Of a DNA stretch of 64,000 bases, positions 61,020 through 64,000 are shown piece by piece (position 1 is the stretch's first letter; every line of letters starts with the position of its first letter). The position numbers were made by a program, and so were the translations under genes. This DNA is from Pseudomonadota bacterium (lineage in GTDB: Bacteria > Pseudomonadota > Gammaproteobacteria > Steroidobacterales > Steroidobacteraceae), in assembly GCA_016704655.1 (NCBI GenBank), contig JADIZR010000003.1, positions 62,001-126,000 of the forward strand, read 5' to 3'. Under the pieces are notes generated by a model, which was not told the origin of the DNA, made no database searches, and saw only the letters and a list, made by a program, of their open reading frames with translations.

Positions 61020-62804
61020 TCAGGTTTCCTGTAGCAGGGCGCGGTGCCGGCTGCCGGGGGCCGTGAGTTCTTCGTAGCTGCCTTGTGCCGCGATGAGCCC
61101 GACTTCCAGCACGACCACCTCGTCGCAGAACGTCGCGACGGATGGCTTGTGCGACACGAAGATGATCGTCCTGCCCCCGAGCGCTCGCAGTGAAGCCAGG
61201 ATCTTCGCCTCCGTGGCGAGGTCCAGTTCGTTGGTCGCCTCGTCCAGGATCAACACGTCCGGGTCGCGATAGAGCGCCCTGGCAATGCCGATTCTCTGCC
61301 GCTGGCCTCCGCTCAGCCTGGCGCCGCGCTCGCCGACGACGGTCTGGTACGCGGCGTCGAGTTCGTTGACGACGAAATCATGCAGCTCCGCAATCCGTGC
61401 GGCCCGTTCGAGCCTGGCGTAGTCGATGTCACCTGGTTCCATGCCAAGCGCGATGTTGCTGGCGATCGTATCGTCGATCAGGTAGATGACCTGCGGCACG
61501 TACCCGATGTTGTCTCGCCAGGCACGCACGTTGCCTGGCGTCACCAGAGTGCCGTCCACCGTGATCCCGCCGGCCGACGGCGACAGGAGTCCGAGCAGCA
61601 GGTCCACGGTCGTCGACTTGCCGGCACCCGTCGGGCCTGCCAGGCACAGTGCCCGTCCCGCCGGAATCGTCAGGCTCAACCCGGACAGCGTGTCCTGGCG
61701 GCTGTCCGGATAGCGGAATGAGATGTTCTCGAGTTTGATCGAGTGACGCGGAACCATGGCGTCGCCCGTCGCGATTGCTGGCTCCGTGCCCGGATCGGAG
61801 TAGTCCTGCCACAGGCCGTCGAGCGCCGCTGTCTTGTAACGGATGGCCTCGATTCCATCGAAGAGCCCTTGCAGCGCCGGGATGAGTCGGTACGCGGCAT
61901 AAGCGAGCATCGCAATCACGGGCAGTATCTCGCCTGCGTCCCCCGTATCTCCGATCAGGTAGACCGTTGCGAAAACGAGTCCGCCGAAAGCGACCAGTTC
62001 GAGGCTCTGGGCCGGGACGATGTCCAGGGTGCTGTAGGTAATGGCATTCCTGGACGAGTGCAGCAGCGGCCTCGAGAAACGCTCCACGAAATGCGCCTCG
62101 CGTCCGAGCACCTTGATTGCCTTGGCTGCGCCGAGCGCCTCATGGGCGTTCTTGTAGATCTCGGTGTTCAAGGTCGCGAACTCCGTTCCGAGCCGCGTGA
62201 CCTTGGGCATGATCAACAGGTAGATCAGCAGGTACGCCACCGCGAGCACGACCAGTGTGACAGTCATGACCCATGGCTGGATCACCACCAGCAGCAGGAC
62301 GATGAAGAGGGTCGTGACGGCATCCGAAAATACGTTGATGCCCGCCATCAGCGTGCCGATGGCCACCCGGTCGATCTCGGCCACCACCATCTTGACGAGT
62401 TCCGACGAGTTCCGCTGCAGGAGGAAAAGGTAGGGACGCGCCAGGTACCTGCTCATGAGCCGGCGCGCCAGGTTGTATTCGCCGAGGTGGCAGACCCGGA
62501 AAGTCAGCCACGCGTTGATGCCTACGAGGAGATTGGTCGCCAGCAGCATGCCGAATGCGGCCAGTCCGAGGAATTTCAGGAAGGCATTCGTGCTGGTAAA
62601 CCCGAGGGCGCCGTAGGCCCAGGACAGGTAGTGGTTCTCCACGACCAGGTCCGGATTGGCGACGACGGCGATGAACGGCATGATGGACGCGACCCCGATG
62701 GCTTGCACCAGTCCGCTGACGGTCGTGCTGAGCAGCAGCAGCAGGATCTGGCGCTTTTCTCCGGCCGAGAAGAAAGACAGGAGTTTTCGCCAGTCGTCGA
62801 TCAT
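61020..62804 (-). CDS. ABC exporter, fused transmembrane and ATPase domains
   Basis: A 594-residue half-transporter that works as a homodimer in the inner membrane. Residues ~1-330 hold six helices (EKRQILLLLLSTTVSGLVQA, GLAAFGMLLATNLLVGINAW, DAVTTLFIVLLLVVIQPWVM and others). The C-terminal nucleotide-binding domain has Walker A GPTGAGKSTTVDLL, Q-loop GYVPQVIYL, signature LSGGQRQRIGIARAL, Walker B VLILDEATNELD and the switch His in FVSHKPS. Homologues include MsbA and PglK-type flippases; with glycan genes next to it, export or flipping of a lipid-linked sugar is likely. ATG 62804 gives a normal N-terminus; in-frame ATGs further up (62891, 62996) add non-membrane sequence. Confidence 0.92.
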   Translation of the reverse strand: MIDDWRKLLSFFSAGEKRQILLLLLSTTVSGLVQAIGVASIMPFIAVVANPDLVVENHYLSWAYGALGFTSTNAFLKFLGLAAFGMLLATNLLVGINAWLTFRVCHLGEYNLARRLMSRYLARPYLFLLQRNSSELVKMVVAEIDRVAIGTLMAGINVFSDAVTTLFIVLLLVVIQPWVMTVTLVVLAVAYLLIYLLIMPKVTRLGTEFATLNTEIYKNAHEALGAAKAIKVLGREAHFVERFSRPLLHSSRNAITYSTLDIVPAQSLELVAFGGLVFATVYLIGDTGDAGEILPVIAMLAYAAYRLIPALQGLFDGIEAIRYKTAALDGLWQDYSDPGTEPAIATGDAMVPRHSIKLENISFRYPDSRQDTLSGLSLTIPAGRALCLAGPTGAGKSTTVDLLLGLLSPSAGGITVDGTLVTPGNVRAWRDNIGYVPQVIYLIDDTIASNIALGMEPGDIDYARLERAARIAELHDFVVNELDAAYQTVVGERGARLSGGQRQRIGIARALYRDPDVLILDEATNELDLATEAKILASLRALGGRTIIFVSHKPSVATFCDEVVVLEVGLIAAQGSYEELTAPGSRHRALLQET

Positions 62805-63698
62805 TCGCTCGATACTCTTCGCCGTTTGCCGGCCGGGGTCCAATGCATCGGACACATCCTGGAAAGGGTAGCGTCCTGGTGAACCAGGCATGCGTGACCG
62901 GATGCCAGAATATCCTATCGGGTTGCGGACGCACGTCACGCACTTAGCTGAGCCACTCACCAAGCTGGCCGCATTACCGATTGATACCTCACCCATTTCC
63001 TATAGCCCGAAATCGCGAAGTTCTCCTGGCCGTCCGGTGGCTGGGCTGGCAGAAAGTAGTCGTCCGGTAGATCAGGAGCAACCCTATCGCCCCAGCCCGC
63101 ACAGGAAGTTGAAGTAGGAACCCCGGCGCCGTGCCGGGGTTTCGCTTTACTCGGTGAAACCAGCAGAAGTGCACAGCGACGGTCCCTAGGGCGCGGCGGC
63201 ATCGTTGCGGCAGGGATATCGATGACCTGTTGGCGAACCAAGCCCGGGGACTAATCCTCGACCGGCGACGGGCCATTGCCTTTACGATTTCGCTGCGGCT
63301 GAAGGCAAGCCATCCGTCCGGTTGCGCGAGGCTCCGGTGGCGGCACATGCTGCGTTGGCCAACACCGGCTAGTCATTGGGCAGTCAAGTGAAACGACCAG
63401 ATCAGGTCTGTGAGAGTTGCTGGCGCGTGAGCAGGGCATCGCCGGTCCCGGTTACCGAGATCGCCTCATGCATCGCCCGGGGGTCCGATCTCGCGACAGT
63501 CCCGGCAGCGCATCCTGAGAGGAATGGGAGCAGCAGTAGGCGTGCAGTTCATGTTGGCGGGCGTGCATTGTCCGGACGGTCGATCATCGAGCGACGGTAG
63601 CACCGCAGCAGGCTCATCCGGTTAGCATTGCAGCTACAAACACGTCAGCGTCCACGACCTGCTGGACCTGCACGACTTCGAAGGCGTGGCGAACTGAG
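62805..63698. other. Sparse region after the glycan cluster
   Basis: About 900 bases with only short ORFs in several frames and no recognisable protein. It contains the terminator-like hairpin at 63119-63141. Just before the small ORF at 63699, a stretch of ~22 codons (ending at the TGA 63694-63696, with VSVHDLLDLHDFEGVAN) looks protein-like but has no start, and may be the end of a disrupted gene. Confidence 0.55.
63119..63141 (+). terminator. GC-rich hairpin with T-rich tail
   Basis: AACCCCGGC (63119-63127) and GCCGGGGTT (63133-63141) form a perfect 9-bp stem with a GCCGT loop, followed by TCGCTTTAC. The form resembles an intrinsic terminator, although no gene clearly ends just before it on the plus strand. 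Confidence 0.55.
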
Positions 63699-63875
63699 AT
63701 GGTGAACCCGGAGCAGCGCGCACTGCTGACACGAGCGGCCCAGCTCGAGGCAGCCCGGCAGAAGGCGGTTGCGACGGTCGATGTTGAAGGGCAGGTCAAG
63801 GCCGAGCACGAACTGCAGCAGTCGTGGCGCAGGTACGGCCAGCTGGAACGCGAGCGGGCGGAGCGTGAGCTTTAA
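63699..63875 (+). CDS. Small hypothetical helical protein
   Basis: An ORF of 58 codons: MVNPEQRALLTRAAQLEAAR, a strongly helical sequence with heptad-like Leu/Ala spacing, ending RRYGQLERERAEREL. Small proteins of this kind occur in phage and plasmid gene sets; I do not recognise a specific family. It starts 2 bases after a TGA that closes a reading frame upstream and is followed by a GAGGCCCG/CGGGCCTC hairpin, which supports expression. Confidence 0.55.
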   Translation: MVNPEQRALLTRAAQLEAARQKAVATVDVEGQVKAEHELQQSWRRYGQLERERAEREL

Positions 63876-63880
63876 CGAAA

Positions 63881-63911
63881 GAGGCCCGAGGATTTCTCTC
63901 CGGGCCTCAGG
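63881..63911 (+). terminator. Hairpin after the small ORF
   Basis: GAGGCCCG and CGGGCCTC form an 8-bp stem a few bases beyond the TAA of the small ORF, with a loop of about 12 bases. There is no U-tract, so termination would be weak. Confidence 0.5.
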
Positions 63912-64000
63912 TCGGCCGCTAGGCGGCGCGATCGCTAACTCACTCTAGGCCAGAGACCTTGAACGAAGTGGCTTGAACCCAAAGATCGTTATCGCGGAAC

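Overview
The window is GC-rich, densely coded bacterial DNA from a gammaproteobacterium. Chromosomal markers include metG, mrp, dcd, purM/purN, hda, proS, pssA, rimI, prfC, valS/holC/pepA and lptF/lptG. Gene order (PilT-type ATPases with a kinase, dcd beside mrp, DUF2066-CDP-alcohol transferase-hda beside purM, wrbA-DUF2069, MoxR-DUF58-TgpA) is of the kind seen in the Xanthomonadales/Nevskiales/Steroidobacter side of that class. That placement is inference, since no rRNA or tRNA gene is present.

Layout. 0-7.3 kb: 5' part of metG, two PilT-family ATPases with a HEAT-repeat Ser/Thr kinase, then mrp and dcd. 7.3-21 kb: housekeeping genes for purine synthesis, replication control, phospholipid synthesis, prolyl-tRNA synthetase, DNA repair, ribosomal acetylation and release factor 3. 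21-31 kb: a UMF1-type transporter, an MtfA-like peptidase, acyl-CoA-binding protein, the TgpA/DUF58/MoxR set and valS. 31-38 kb: holC, pepA, lptFG, an RDD membrane protein and a cytochrome b561/cytochrome c' pair. 38-43 kb: an accessory operon of a DUF6502 protein and two DUF5666 lipoproteins, the second ending in a PKD domain and a c-type haem motif. 43-52 kb: a peptide-binding lipoprotein, a TIR-TPR protein, a C-type-lectin-like secreted protein, an NRAMP-like transporter and a SLOG/transmembrane protein. 52-63 kb: a glycan gene cluster (pyruvyltransferase-like, CapK-like, GT4, three GNAT/FemAB-like proteins, a membrane protein and an ABC exporter). 63-64 kb: sparse DNA with one small ORF.

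The most striking non-coding signal is a family of five composite elements (513-640, 650-768, 22760-22884, 35491-35609, 35790-35909). Each has a long, nearly perfect palindrome whose arms differ from copy to copy, while its loop is invariant (16 bases GCGTGTCTGCCTTTCC in all five). A second smaller hairpin with its own variable stem precedes it, and in four copies the two are joined by the constant linker CTCAGGCGCGG. Four of the five sit behind the 3' end of a gene in the same relative orientation. Constant loops on divergent but self-complementary stems are the reverse of ordinary REP or MITE families, and I do not recognise this element.

A second general point: at least seven genes (purN, marC, acyP, tgpA, valS, the SLOG gene, a membrane gene at 60.3 kb) are each broken by one or more single-base indels, often in short homopolymers. 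Because valS is normally essential, much of this is probably sequence or assembly error, and a run of G at 18.19-18.25 kb points the same way. Readers should treat the frameshifted entries as probably intact genes unless independent reads confirm them.
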